A stretch of DNA of 64,000 nucleotides from Eumeta japonica (taxonomy: Eukaryota > Arthropoda > Insecta > Lepidoptera > Psychidae), in the NCBI GenBank assembly GCA_005406025.1, contig BGZK01000020.1:806001-870000 (forward strand), given 5' to 3'. The translations under genes and the position numbers were made by a program. The notes under the pieces are model-generated. The model did not search any database, had not been told where the DNA came from, and saw only the letters and a list, made by a program, of their open reading frames with translations. Positions 45,582 to 58,549 of this stretch are shown here, piece by piece. Every line of letters starts with the position of its first letter. The first letter of the stretch is position 1.

Positions 45582-46787
45582 TTAGGTAGGCGATAAAGTT
45601 TTTTCGTATTTTATAAATAAAAAGTTGCAGTAAAATCTCTCTGATTGTGCTGTTTCTATCTGGTTCGTTTTGATATTATTAAATACATGGCATTAAAAAA
45701 AAAAGTAAAAATGCCCATAATTTTCTTTGTATTTCTGTCACTCGTCAAAATGCGTGAATCTAACGTAGAAATTCGATACACTTTGAAATTTATTACAAAA
45801 AAGGGCAAAATACAAGCTGCCAAAAAAATTGTGACGTTTAACCCAATGCAGTGCAGTGTCGGTAAAAATAGCACAAAACTGGTTCAGGCGTTTTCAGTCC
45901 GGTGATTTGGATGTCAAAGATGAACCTCGCTCTGACTAATTTGTTGCGAATAAAATCGATGCCATTTTGGAAAAAGTAGAGCAAGATCTGCATATTAGTT
46001 CTTACCGCGTAGCTGATGAGCTGGAAGTTAACCACCAAACAGTTTTGATCAATTTGAAAAAAGCTGGATATACAGAAAAGTTCGACACTTGGTCCCATAC
46101 GCCCTCACTGTTAGAAATCTAATGATTCGTGTACTAATTTGCTATTGTCTATCGAAACGTAATGAAACCGAATCATTTTTGAAAAGATTGATCACTGGTG
46201 AATAAAAATAGATCACCTACGAAAGGAACGTGCGAAAAAGATCATGGTCAAAAAACAAACAAGCTATAGATTATAATGAAACCCGGATTAATCGCAATAA
46301 GGTGATGCTGTGTGTATGGTGGGATTGGAATAGCATTGTTTATTATGAGCTTTTACCGCCAGGCAAATTTGGATCTCTACCGCCAACAGCTGATGAGACT
46401 CACATCAAGAAATAGAGAAAAAACGACCGAAATTGGTCAACAGAAAGGGTGTGGTTTTTCACCATGATAACGTCAGACTATACACGTTTTCAGCCACTCA
46501 GAAAATATTGAGAGAATTTGGTTGAGAAGTGTTAATGCATCCACAATATAGCTCTGACCTTGCACCTTCAGGTTTTTACCTGTTTCGGTCTCTTAAGAAT
46601 TCTTTAGGTAGTGTTAGGTTAACATTAATAGAGGTCTGTCGCAACAGGTTGTTGTAGCAGGTAAAATGGCAACAAGTTGTTAAACAAAATGGCAATACAT
46701 TTTATAATTAAACGTAAATAAAGTACGATGACAAATTGTCTTGAATTTGTGTATAAAATACAAAAAAGACTTTTTTTCCCGACCTTA
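45582..46787 (+). mobile_element. Near full-length dead mariner transposon
   Basis: Inverted ends ttaggtaggcgataaagttt (left) and agactttttttcccgacctt (right) bound 1.2 kb, the normal mariner length, with TA at the edges. Transposase landmarks in order on the plus strand are: N-terminal helix-turn-helix region around NVEIRYTLKFITKKGK (45755-45905); ILEKVEQDLHISSYRVADEL (about 45965); LITGDE-like frame with the first catalytic Asp near 46190; VFHHDNVRLYT with the second near 46455; and SSDLAPSGFYLFRSLKNS with the third near 46555. Stops and frameshifts occur throughout (for example after QAFSVR, and REFG followed by stop), so no active protein can be made. The DD34D spacing is kept. The ORFs at 45645-45905 and 46230-46415 are pieces of this gene. 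Confidence 0.85.
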
Positions 46788-46935
46788 TGATATTCCATTA
46801 AAAATTAATAAAAAATTTAAAGTGCCAATTAAAACATAGTATGACACATTATCTGAAGAAACGCCTCGTATATTTATAAATACTATAACTTAACTAGTAC
46901 TGAAACTTAAACAATTCGCCTTCAATTATTTTTTT

Positions 46936-46972
46936 AGGGTTCCGTATCTCAAAATGGAAAAAACGGAACCCT
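46936..46972. repeat. Mini inverted repeat agggttccg / cggaaccct
   Basis: agggttccgtatctcaaaat is followed by a short spacer and acggaaccct. The same end motifs bound dispersed repeats of families 1 and 2 in this window. It lies 0.15 kb right of the mariner. Confidence 0.6.
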
Positions 46973-47119
46973 TATAGGATCACTTTTTATTACGCGTACA
47001 TTAATCACAATTAGTACGAATGTGCTACCAAACGGTTGCACTTACGTTACTCAATAACAGCCACGTTTTAGTTACGCTATATAAATTACATAAATATATA
47101 CAATTATACAAATACATAA

Positions 47120-47310
47120 ATTGCTAATATATCTGAGTTATCTTCAATTAGCCGCTTAATATTAGCCTACTTTTCCTCATTGACCGCAGTCGATGGCCGG
47201 CCTTCAAGAATTTTGTCACGGAGAGAAACTCGACCAGAACTAAATGCAGCCCACCGGTCACTTCACGGTACTCGGATGAGATAATTCCCTTTTACACGAA
47301 TAATGTTGAT
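47120..47310 (-). mobile_element. Mariner transposase N-terminal scrap
   Basis: The minus strand reads WAAFSSGRVSLRDKILEGRP, then STAVNEEK, a stop, then ANIKRLIEDN. This is the conserved mariner N-terminal block of the form G-R-x-S-L-x-D-x-x-x-x-G-R-P-S-T-A-V. It differs from the neighbouring mariner in both sequence and strand, so it is a separate insertion. No catalytic region or terminal repeats were seen. Confidence 0.7.
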
Positions 47311-48119
47311 GTCGAACAGTGCAGTCTTGATGCTGAAACGAACTTTTAGAACCCTTGTTGCGTTGGATCTTTTTTTTGCCGCATAGGGCAAACTGCGGTT
47401 TTTAAAATAAAAAAAAGAACAATTGCCCAAAAAATACTTTATTCCGTAAATGATGTCAAATTTTATTTTTAAATACAACATTAGAAGCTCAAACATCTAT
47501 GCAATGACCGGCCAGGAGTGCAAAATTTTTAATGTTTTCTAAGTAACTATAACTACGCCTGTTGAATTCGGCAACGGCTTGTGATTTTAGACTTACATTT
47601 TTTAATTCGTAAAAAACATATTTTTATATTATTTATATAATTATGCAATACGTTTCTGTCCATATTCAAACCGTCTTCATGACAATTGATTGAAACATGA
47701 TCTAATTTTAAGCCTCAATAAATAAAGCTCCGGTCGTTCATCTCATTTCAAATCAGGCCATAGTTTCTTGATTAATATACATATGCCACCCACAGGGTGC
47801 GACGTGAGGAAAAATTCACGTTGATCGCATAGATGCGTGTGCGACGTCGATTAAGAAGGATGTCGACTTTAGTGTCGGTGGTGCGGATTACATAACAATC
47901 GGTGGCAGATTTTAAGTGAGAACGGTATAAACTAAAAAAAATGATAATATAATTATTGCAATATTATAATTGCGGTCAGCACTAGAATCCGATGCAGTTT
48001 TGTTTGCAAACATCAAATTGATGAATTAGAACGCTATTACAATTCTGATCTTTATTAATAACAGCATCGAAGACGAAACTCGCCTAACAGCACAAGCCGT
48101 TGAACCGAATAATTGCCGT

Positions 48120-48260
48120 CAACGTTGCGTGAATAACGATTTTAGTAGCATTGCGGTCGTCACGTGCGTCGAGTCGTGGCGCAACATGGACGCCGACAGG
48201 TTCACGTGCCAGCCGTGACCTAGAACAGGCGGACGTGCCAGTGGCGCCATCTCGTGTAAG
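48120..48260. other. GC-rich block of unknown nature
   Basis: About 140 bases containing gtcgtggcgcaacatggac and cgtgccagccgtgacc stand out from AT-rich flanks, ending near ctcgtgtaagg, a weak donor-like site. A 64-codon ORF across it is not recognised. Could be a repeat scrap or a non-coding exon. Confidence 0.25.
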
Positions 48261-50119
48261 GCGTAGGATGCTACAAATCGAATTAAATAAAAAATATATC
48301 TTTATTTCTTATGTAACGGTATCACACTCAGAAATACGTCATTAATTAATTCTCTTCGACGTTGACATTGCCATTCCGCGAGCAGATTCACCTTGAGAAG
48401 AATGGGCAAGAAACCTAAAGGTCGCTCTTTTTTATTCATATAATACAAAATATTTGACGATGAGTTAAATTAGTACAATACTTAGAAATAACATGAAAAA
48501 ACTTTATAGCCGAGCATTTCAATCACATGGGTTTTTTTCATTAAAATATTTAGGCTCGGTATAACAGGTCTTGCCTTGTAGCTTTTTTTTAATGAAAAGT
48601 TTAAATTCATAAAATGACAAATTTGAATTTTCCGCTGCAACCTTATTATAAGATTGATTCGTTAACTTTACTGAGTTGTGTTTTATGAGCAGCAAGGTCA
48701 TACTTGTGTCCAGTGTTAATGTCATGGAAGTCGCCAATTTTTTGGAAACATTTTATATTTCATTTGATATATACCAGATTTTGTATATGTATTGTAACGC
48801 TAAAGTTATAATTTTTTCCACAAATTTTTCTCTAAGAGATTCCTTTAGTTTCAAAATATAAATAGTACGAGAAGAGCAGCACGAAATTTGTGTTACAGTC
48901 ATTGACATAAAAAAAAACGTTTTTTATACATCAATGGTCACAGTGCACAAATTAGTGTCTTGGATGGCGTGATTTTATATAGTTAATGCAAAAGATGGCA
49001 ATCACATATAAAAGTGATTTATAAAGGATGTGTTCTATTTAGCCTATTTTGATACGCAGCCATTCAAAGTAGGCTAGCGTTAGAGATATGTCAAAATGGT
49101 GATGACGCTCGGGAAGGCTTTAATGTATTTGAAAATATTCAGTTCTGACGTTAGAGTGTTTTGACGACGTGAGAAGCAAGGAGATGTATTATTCATAAAA
49201 CTTGTTCTAAGGAATATGAGAAAAACAAAGTAAAAAGCGTTCTTTCTTGGGAGAGGTATTTTTATGTTTTAGGAAATCCATATCAAATACACCTATTTTT
49301 AATTTGACGAAAATGTCCAATCGACAATGGGATGCAGGCCCATTGAAATTCCGTAGAGTTAAATTCGAAAATTATAAACGTTTTAAGAAATTTATAAAAG
49401 CCTTATTAAAGCTTTTAAAATTATGCGTCTCTTTAATATTCTTGTTTAAAATTTTAATTTAATATTCTTACTTTTATATTATACACATTTCTGTTTTTTA
49501 TCATATGTATTTATATTTTAGGTTTCCTTTTTAATTCTCTGCGTAAGTAAAAAAATGGAAAGGATACATCTTTTCTCTATGGCCGGTCGTAGCGGATAAA
49601 GTTTAAATAAAATGTCATAAGGGGAAAAAAAAAGAGAAAAATGTGTGGGGGCTTGCAAGCTTATATGTTATTTTGTGCGGATACCTAGTTGAGTCCTTTG
49701 TATGTTTTTTCATCTTTTATTTATGGTTATATTTGCGATATTGTATGCACGAAATCTAGAATATCCTATATAGGAACACTGAAACGGCGCCGTAGCGGAA
49801 ATCCAAGAAACCTAAAGAGAATGTAGGCCCTGGATTTAACACCGTCTGATGGTGTTTTTTTTCATTCTCCAACAGTCTATTTTAGATTTTACAATGTTTT
49901 CATTACAGGTGTAATTTATATTTTAAATGAAATGAATTCTAATTTAATGTAAAATACAATGCTTATTAATTAGATCTCCATGTGTTAAAAACTTGCCGAA
50001 ATAATCACAGTCGACTACTGTTCCAAACTATAGTCATTTTAATTCTAATCGGGTAATTCGCCTTTAACAATAGGAATTCGCTTTTGGTCACAAATAGTTA
50101 GATACCGTCGAGAATAATA

Positions 50120-50310
50120 AATATGAATTTAACTCATTGTTTTATTACATATTTTATTAATATATGCATGGGCGTTCTTTATAGTCAATACACATTCACA
50201 CGCCCACGGAAATATATACGCGCGCACACGTATTTATGTACTCTACCTACGCAGAAGCGCGCATGCACATACACACTCGTGCCTACAAGAATACGCGCGC
50301 ACAAGCATCA
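50120..50310. repeat. Low-complexity alternating purine-pyrimidine tract
   Basis: Rich in ca, cg and ta steps (atacgcgcgcacacg, agcgcgcatgcacatac, atacgcgcgcacaagc). An imperfect dinucleotide repeat of the kind that can adopt Z-DNA; the ORF in it is an artefact. Confidence 0.55.
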
Positions 50311-50699
50311 AATCATAATTGAAAAATGAAGCCCTCAATAAAGACTTTTTAATTTAGTTTTATTATTACAGAAAAAATGTATTTTGCCAGACTTATTAAA
50401 AAGTTGTAAATATTGATAATGTTTATCATCTAATAAAACAGCAAAATCTTATTCCAATCACGATATACTGCGAAGAGTGGTAACATTGTTTTGTTAAATA
50501 TGTACATATAATTACATAAGTACTCCTTTTGAATTAATAATGACATAATTTGCGAATCAATCTCATTAAATTGTGAAATAAATTCGTAAAATATTTTTAG
50601 TTCTGAAGTAATTCTTTATGGTCGTGATATATTTGATATTGCATAACAAAATTAGAACAAAGAACACTATAGACGAAGATCTTATGAGCTAAATAGTGC

Positions 50700-51000
50700 G
50701 CGGTTAGCCTTTTACGAGCAATGAATTCCCCCGTTGGAGACCCATTAACGCTTTTTCTACGACCGATCAAGGTTGATCTGTGCTAATTCTTCGCCTTTTT
50801 GTATTATACATCCCTTTGTTAGAAAAGTTAGTCTCATCTGTCCATAATACAGTTTAAAAAAATTTAATCGATCGCGCATGTCACTGGTGGCGTTTATCTG
50901 ATGACAAAACTTTTTCCTTTTTCTTCAACGTCGGGATGTAGAGTTTTTATGCACACGTCGTGCTTCGCGGTGACGCTGGTATTTTTACGTTTATTGAGTA
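50700..51000 (-). mobile_element. Tc1/mariner-superfamily transposase scrap
   Basis: The minus strand around 50870-50790 reads TVLWTDETNFSNKGMYNTKR, then RRISTDQP. This resembles the first catalytic Asp block of Tc1/mariner-like DDE transposases in which (F/W)-(T/S)-D-E-x-x-F is followed by a N-G/N-K-G and N-x-x-N motif. Upstream on the same strand the frame is broken. No terminal repeats were identified. Distinct in sequence from the mariners at 20.9 and 45.6 kb. Confidence 0.55.
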
Positions 51001-51756
51001 TTCTTTTTTTAAATAGATAGTTTGCAATCCTGCATTTTTATCAGTTTCGCTTGTGGAGGGTATTTGAAATGAAAGCTTCAAAATAGTCAGTACTTACAAT
51101 TTAGTGCACCGCAATACTTGGCCTAGCTTTTTTACAAACGAAACTCGTCGTAAATTCCGGACCGAAGAACAAACTATGTACTTATACTTTACCAACTGTT
51201 AACGGGTATTTGGATATTTTTTTTTCATATAACTGTAAAGCGTTTTTCGAACTACGGTAATTGATAAAATCAACTTTTTCAGTTGATAACGCCGTGAAAA
51301 TAATGAAAATTTAAGCAAAAAATTAAATATTGTATTTATTAAAAAAAAAACACTAGCGTGATGTGTTTCATAAATCCCTACCTGTCATCAAAAGTCTAAC
51401 TCAAGAAAAGACAGATTTTGGGCTTTCTTTTCTAATACATTGTTCTAGCTTGATTCTGACTTGAATGAAAATAAACCGATTCTGTAACTCGAATAGTATT
51501 AGGGTTCGGGACGTAACACACAGAGAGATAAAGACTTAAGTTTATAATTAAATAACAATTGTTGTAACTCAGGCTTAAACAATACTATATATCACAATAC
51601 TGTTTCGCTTCGTATGAGCGATCATTGTTCAAATAACGGTATACAATTGATAACAAACGTGAGTCAGCAGCCATCTGCGCTGCGTCGTGGCACAGAATAT
51701 ATGTGTGGTTGAACTTTGCCACGATGCGTTTGTCACAGAGCACAGTTAGTTGTACG

Positions 51757-51860
51757 GAAACAGTAGATAACAAAAAAAAGCCATTTGTATTAACACACAC
51801 GTAACATTTATGAAACAGTAGATAACAAAAAAAATGTATTAATACACATAACATTTATGA
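51757..51860 (+). repeat. 55-bp tandem duplication
   Basis: Units starting at 51757 and 51812 share gaaacagtagataacaaaaa, then a tattaa(c/t)acaca block and acatttatga. The second is 8 bases shorter through loss of gccatttg-like sequence. Confidence 0.8.
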
Positions 51861-52657
51861 CAGGCTGAAGAAAAAAAAAATACCTATTTCGGTGGTTTGA
51901 TTTTAACTACGCAGCTGATTCGCTTAAGGGTATAACATACTCAAAATGAGCTATGCGAATACAAAATTTCCAAAGATATGCAAGATAGATTGATAGACAA
52001 AACAACAAGGTGTCCTATTTGACTATGGAAATGCTTAGAGCAGTTTTTTTCTTTTGCGACTTGTTTATTTATTCATCCCTAGCCGCAGTCGTCTGCTACG
52101 CTGCGCGATATTAATTATGAAGGTGAATCAAATAACAGGTAAAGGTGAAGGTGTATGCAATTTCAAAAATAAATATTTTAAACCGATTTACAAACGATTC
52201 TATGCCGAAGGGTCAAAGAGCATACCGATATGTTTGGTAACAAAAAAAATATTATCATTATAAATTTATACAATATATGAACAACTAATCTAATTTTAAT
52301 AATTAGGAAACGTAAAAATCATACATAGACATATGTATTTCTACTATTCTTCATCGATTTCTTATGGACAAAAATTATGTCGCACTCGAATTGGAGATGA
52401 TCGACGTAAGGGTTTCTTGTAATATCATTTAATATCTCGTGACTTTTTTGTTCACGCAAGTATATTCCCATGTTATTAGAAACGCGCATGAGATGTCGTC
52501 TGTAGGTCACTTTGCGATAGTGAAAGTTGATAACAGCGTGACGTCGTACAAGCTTTATTCATAGCTACGTTATTGATGTGTGGTATGGATGGGTGACATC
52601 TGATTCTTTTACAAATCGAAAATAATTTTAACTCGATAACATTTTCTTGGTGTTTTA

Positions 52658-53992
52658 GGGTTCCGTAGTTAATAAGGAACGCTTGAATATTCACCATATC
52701 CATCCGTCTGTCTGTCTGTCCGCGAAATAGCTAAGAGACTCTTAGTAATAGACGCCTGTAATTTTGCATGGGTATACATATTAATCTCGCCGTCAAAACG
52801 GTAAAATAAAATCTTGAAAAAATATTTTTTCCGGTTACCTCCCCTATACTTAAAGTGGTGACAATTTTTTGTTTCGTCAATCCCACGGTGTGAGGTCTCG
52901 TTGAATGTGTGGTTCAAAAATATTGCGCTTCTGTGAAAAATCACTTTTAGATTCAGGGGTCCTTTGAGATATATCAAACTTTAAAATGTTCATATTCGTT
53001 AGAGTCCAGTGCCGTCTCCTCTCCTGCCGGCAAAACGGTTGTTTTTGAATAATTAAAAAAATTCGCAGCATCACAAAAGCAAAAATAATGTTGAGTGAAT
53101 AGTAAAGTTAAAAGCAAAACCGTCATAGCTAAGTAGACTTACTAGTTAACGAGTAAAAATTGACCAACTTATAAAATGTACTTGGAGAAGTAGAAGGCAA
53201 AATTTCATGCAAATGCCATTGAACATTACTCAGATGAAGTTTTTAGGCCTTGAATCGTGAACTCGATTAATACTTTCATACTATCAAAGCTTTCTTTATA
53301 CAATACAAAAGCTCCCTTCTAGGTATGCATATTGTGATGGGTATGTACGGAACTCTAAACTTCGTGTGGTAGGATACACAGTTGGCCGGTTTTTGTAAGA
53401 AGAGCGTTTTCCGTTCGTTCGAAATTCTCTTTCTTATAAAAAAATTACCCTCAACAAAAAAAAAAAAAAATGGAAAAGCCACTTTCCATTTTTACTTTTT
53501 TCTTTTTTAATATAACTGTATTTACTAAGTTTTCATTATCGTATGACGCTTAATACAAAAATAAAAGATAAAATTGCGTTCCGAAAGGAATTAGGAGTCC
53601 GCAGCGACGCTCTGCCATTGGTTAAATAGTCAATAAATAAAATTTAACGTTATTTTTAAGTGTATTTCAATATAACAAAAAAACCGAATAAACCTATGGA
53701 CTGCCTTTTCATTCTTCCCGATGTCATGGGACGAATAGAAAATTTCATTGTACACTTCAAGAAGTATACGTACATTACGCATCCATCTAAATTTTTTACC
53801 CACTATTGTAAGTAGTGTTAAAAAATCTAGGACTCACCATTTACCGACCCTGTAACTTAAAAAAAAAAACAGCAGGAATGGCTATCTCATTCAAAATTAT
53901 TTACGCTGAGTACATCCGGGTAAGTAGAATCGGGTTATTCGGGAAAATGAAATTCGGGTTTCGTTTCATCTATTGAGATACGGAACCCTAAA
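52658..53992 (+). mobile_element. Dispersed repeat family 2, copy 2, with inverted ends
   Basis: Left end tttagggttccgtagttaat; right end agatacggaaccctaaaaat, so the termini are an 11-12-base inverted repeat (agggttccgta / tacggaaccct). The first 600 bases match 4759-5335. No transposase. It may be a non-autonomous DNA element, or two repeats whose ends happen to face each other. Confidence 0.5.
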
Positions 53993-54224
53993 AATGCTTG
54001 TAGTAGGATGTACGCGTCAGTAGGATATTTCATTTTTTGAAAAATTGAAACATACGTACGTACACCACATGAGTACAACATATGCGGTATAACGACATTC
54101 GACCTTGTTGTGATTTGGTTCTATTTTGTTTTAAAATTAATCTGTGAAAGCTATAACTAAGATCTACCTTGTTTATTACCTATGTTAATTACTTAATACT
54201 AATTAACTACGCTAACAATATAAA

Positions 54225-55000
54225 GAGGTAATATTTATTCGTTTGTTAGTATGTAGGGTTTAATCTCTGAAACTAACGGGCAGATTCTGAAAAGTTTTCC
54301 TCATTAGAAAGCTACGCTATGTCAGAGTAATAAGGGATTTTTTTAAAGTTATACTTCTTTTGGTGCGTTATGAAAAAATGATGAGAGTGAGTTTTTATAG
54401 AGATGACACGAAAACTACAGTAGGAAGTTGCGGGCCACTAATAACTGACGTGTCAAACGTTCGAGCTGAAAGAGTTGTTTTTCTATATACATAAATATTC
54501 CCTAGGTCACCGATTAGATGATACATCCTTTTAGGGGTAGGTTTTTACTTTACTGCCTGTTTATTTATAAATATATTTCCTGTATTCTTACGACCCCCTT
54601 CCCCTTCCGCATTACATCCTTTCCTTATTTTCTATTTCCTGTTTGTTAAGTTTCCTGTCACCAAGTAGGTGATAATACACCCCCGAGGGGTATACCCCCC
54701 TTCAGCCGTCCTGCTTTGTCGATTTCCTACACTTCGCCACTTCCTCTCTGGTATACCACACCTCCGCAACTTATCTCGGTAGTGGATGGTCCTAGTATTT
54801 TAAAATTAGGCTCATTTGAATTAGCATTAGAAGAGAAAATTTTTGGCTCCATCCGATTTTGCAAATTCAATCGAGCAACTGAGATATAGGGATTTTTTCT
54901 CCAAAAACGTTTTGTTGAAGTTGCAGTTCTTTTAGCGCGTTATGAAAAATAATGAGAGGTAAGTTTTTATTTTCCAAATATTTGCCAAGTTTCATCATTG
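54225..55000 (+). repeat. Repeat-like segment with internal direct repeat
   Basis: ttcttttggtgcgttatgaa then atgatgagagtgagttttta near 54355-54400 recurs near 54925-54970 (ttcttttagcgcgttatga, atgagaggtaagttttta). The start, ctctgaaactaacgggcaga, resembles the open-ended lepidopteran repeat seen also at about 23530-23610 (aaaaactactggacgaaat). Confidence 0.5.
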
Positions 55001-55234
55001 TCCGTTAAGTATTTTCAGGATGCGTGGCAACAAACATGCATCATCATATCCTTTCAACTTCATTATATGTCTTATGTCATTGGTGATTTTACGTTCCGAA
55101 GTTACGAAGCTGCAGACAACAAAATAAATATATTCTTATTATTGCATCTATATCAGAAAATAATGATATTACGAATACGACATAAAATAAGAATAGATTC
55201 TACAGTAATGAAACCACAGGGTACATAATAATCG

Positions 55235-55440
55235 ATTTGAATGATCGGGACCGAGAGCGGCTTAAGATCAAAATAGAGAATGGGTATAATTCAAATTGGA
55301 ATTGGGGTTGCAACTGAAAGCGGGACCAGGGTCGGAATCGAGAGCAGAAATGGAGTTGGAGCTGAGAACGAAACCGGAATGGGATAGACAGTAGAGCCGG
55401 AATTGAAATAAAAAACGGGACTGAAAGTATCAAGGTTGAT
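55235..55440. repeat. Degenerate GGGATCGGGACC-type low-complexity tract
   Basis: Purine-rich units such as gatcgggaccgagagcgg, gggaccagggtcggaatcg and aacgaaaccggaatggg. The 109-codon minus-strand ORF across it (rich in S, R, F and Q) is an artefact of this composition. Confidence 0.65.
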
Positions 55441-55614
55441 ACAGAGACCTCTCGATTCAAGAGATGGGGGTATTCATTTAAATTCACGCCGGCGCAGGCG
55501 CAAGCGAAAGCTAGTAGCGATAAACTCACATACTTGGTGACCCGTCCGCTAACGAGAACGGTAGGAACGGTGTGTATTTTTAGCCGTCAACAAAAGGACA
55601 ATCACGGCACTTAC

Positions 55615-55770
55615 CTGATGCGTATCTGTCTATCTGTTGCGCGCGCAATCGCACGTTCACCTATCGTATTTGGCCGGACTCCAGACGTACGCAGCGCGGC
55701 TCCCGATTTCTAAAACGCTCGATCGATTCTAAATGCCAATGGGCATTGATCGAACGGGCGTGTTTTACGA
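55615..55770 (-). promoter_or_regulatory. Candidate 5' non-coding exon / promoter region of the lipid-transfer gene
   Basis: On the minus strand a CpG-rich block (gcgcgcgcaatcg, tacgcagcgcggctcc, gatcgatcgagcg-like sequence) ends in CATCAG/gtaagtg at 55615/55614, a perfect donor consensus. The host gene needs an upstream exon on this strand, because its first visible coding exon opens with an acceptor. Linking them would mean a 28.4-kb intron. No ATG-led frame of length is present, which fits a 5' untranslated exon. The link is inference; other donors exist. Confidence 0.35.
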
Positions 55771-57284
55771 GCGGCGGCGAAATAGAAACGTCGTCATGAA
55801 AAACATAGATGTAAAGCAAAACAGCCGTGGTGTCGTTCGTGACTTGGAATAAAAATATTATTTCAGTACAATGATGCTTATTCTTTCATGAATCGTAAAT
55901 TAATAGCTTTAATTAGAGTAACAAAGTAATTGTTTGATACGATAATTGTGATAATAATTATAGAAATTGAATGTACAATTTTATATAAGTACAGGACAAC
56001 GCACGAAACTCTGCCGCTGTGAAGTTAGTCACGAAAGTGTCGCAATGGCCTAAAAATGGCACGCGGGGGAGGAGAAGGAAGGGTCGGGGAGTGTTAAACC
56101 TGCACATTACATCATTCGCAGGCAATTCAGAGCGGCAAAGCTTTGTGCGTTGTACTGTATATATTGTTATTTATAGCAATAATTACGAAATACAGTTTCA
56201 AATAAGAATTTAATTTTAACGGTGCAATTTGCTAAAATGCTTTTGTAATCTAATACATGATAATTACCTGAAGTTATTTGCATGCGTTTTCAAGTGTTAA
56301 TTGGGTCGACTTCAAATCTAAAGATTTCACCTTTCTCTCTCGACCACACGTTCGTAGACGGATAAGTTGTAACATGCCCCAAAATGCACTATAGGCTAGA
56401 GTAGGAGTGAGCTTCTTAACTTGAAGTAATATTTTTTGAACATGTGCTCTTATAATGTAAGTAATAAAAAGCTGACGCTGAAATGCTCAGAGAAGTATAT
56501 AAAACAGCTTTAACTTGTGTGGCTAGTATGAATTATGCCATAGAAAATTTCATAGAGAATGATAGCTGTAATTCTAACAGACTGAAGTGATAATGGGGTG
56601 ACTGCGATGTCACGAGATTCATTTTTGGTTTGGGCTGGTGTATAAGATGACGCCATATTTAACTAAAAGGCATTTAACATCGTCCGAGTGAAAGGTCTAT
56701 AATCTATATGTGTCGATGGTCAGTATTTTTGCTTATGGTTACAAAAAAAAATAATTATAGAAAATATATCAAAAATATAAAAACACCCAAAACGTTCTTC
56801 TGGCAGTGTCGAATCGTAAATGATAAAAGAAGCCGACACACACGACAGATGAGTTTTATACAGAGAAGCAGAAACAATCGTCGGTAGAATTAATTCTCCC
56901 GGTTAATTTTTTCGAAGGAGCTTTCGTGACGCGTTTTATGAAATACACTTGTACTCTATGTCATTTTATAAGATAAAAAATATAAACGAGGCAAATTCTA
57001 ACAAAAAAATAAGGAGCATTTTCAAAATCCTACCTAGATTAGCTAAATACTGATAAGATTTGTGAACATTGTACATAAAAAACTACTGATAAAATTTTAA
57101 ATTAGAGACAAAAAAAATTATTATAAAAGTGATCTAATGTTATATAGTTTTAGTATTGAAGTATTTCAATCAAATAACATTTCCATTACAATCTTATTTA
57201 AATGCAATAAACATTTATTGTACAATAGCCGTAATGTTATTTCATTGTCAATATTGAAATTGATGTCAATACCGGTCTAGCTCT

Positions 57285-57340
57285 CGATTCTAATTCTATT
57301 CCAATCCTTCGATTCCGATCCCGATTTAAGTTACTCCTGT
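57285..57340. repeat. Degenerate TCC-GAT low-complexity tract
   Basis: tctagctctcgattctaat, then ttcgattccgatcccgattt. Same class as the tracts at 2.1 and 60.5 kb. Confidence 0.55.
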
Positions 57341-58549
57341 GGATCTGACATGACGCCCTAGAGAACAATATATATTGTGATAGTCTGAAAATGAGGAGTT
57401 CAACTTGCTATTATTTTAGTCAATTATCAGATCTTAGCCTTTGAATAAGACCACTTCTATGGTAAAATCTCAGCTTAATATAAGAAAAAGAGTTTCTAAG
57501 ATCGGTTGAGTATCGGCAAAAAATTGGCAAAAAAATTTCAGCCGAATGGAGAAATGCCTCTTTTTTGGAATGTTGATTAAATATATATATAAGGATGACG
57601 CAAAATATTTTACAACGTGTACTTGTACCGTCATGTCACACAAATTATGCACATATTTTAGGAGTTGTAACAAAATCTTCGAAAATAATCCATATCCTCG
57701 ATCATGATTTATTTTCATGAGTGTTTCAATGCCTATTAGTTTAGTCTCGTTTGATTTATTTTTGTGAGTTTTATTCACCGCGTACGGCAACGGCGATGCT
57801 GGTGATGCTCGTATTGTTTAAACTCGTTTACAATCTCACGCAGTCACGTGTAGGTAGGTGATGATGTTCGTTGATGTGGATTATATTTGTAGATCTACAT
57901 CTCTGTTTATCGTGAGTTCAACAGGGATCTTAGCTGATAGCCGATGAAAGAACTTATCATCGCTGGCCACGCAGGCAAAGCGTGTAACCAGAAAGCTAGT
58001 AAGCTAACAATATAATAAAACGTCTGCGCATAATCGTTTCTCGCTCAGTGACCCTCGACAAAGATTATCGTTCTTAACCTCTTATGGCACATGTCGCAAT
58101 GTAACCGTTTAGTAGCTACGAAATGTTTTCATTGTGGAAATAAAGTTCTTTGTCGCGTCGGTAAGTGTTAACGACTCGCAAATATGCTGTTGGTTCATAT
58201 TGATTGCAAAAATAAATAATAAATCATTTGGTTGTTTAAACAAAGAAATCTAATGTAAATATACGAAAATATTTATTTCATCGGTTAGAAAAATGCATCT
58301 AACTCACTTTAATTTTTTCTTTGGTAATAATATACTTACAACGCAACAAATGATTAGTGTACGATTCGAATTTCGACCATCTTAAAAAAATATCGAAAGG
58401 TTGGATTTTTCTGACAAAATATTTAAATTTATACTTTGTTTTACAACATTGCTTGCACATTGATCGAGTACAATTAATTATTTGTTTCGCACAATACGTA
58501 ATAGTTTTATTTAATTTTTGTGGAAATGGAATATTGTAACAAAAAGCAC

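Noticed and set aside
55200..55529. 109-codon Ser/Arg/Phe-rich minus-strand ORF
   Set aside because: Explained by the purine-rich low-complexity tract, in which stop codons are rare on one strand.
57470..57790. 106-codon minus-strand ORF
   Set aside because: Composition (K, I, L, F, Y, N) is what AT-rich DNA gives by chance; no motif, and no splice context.
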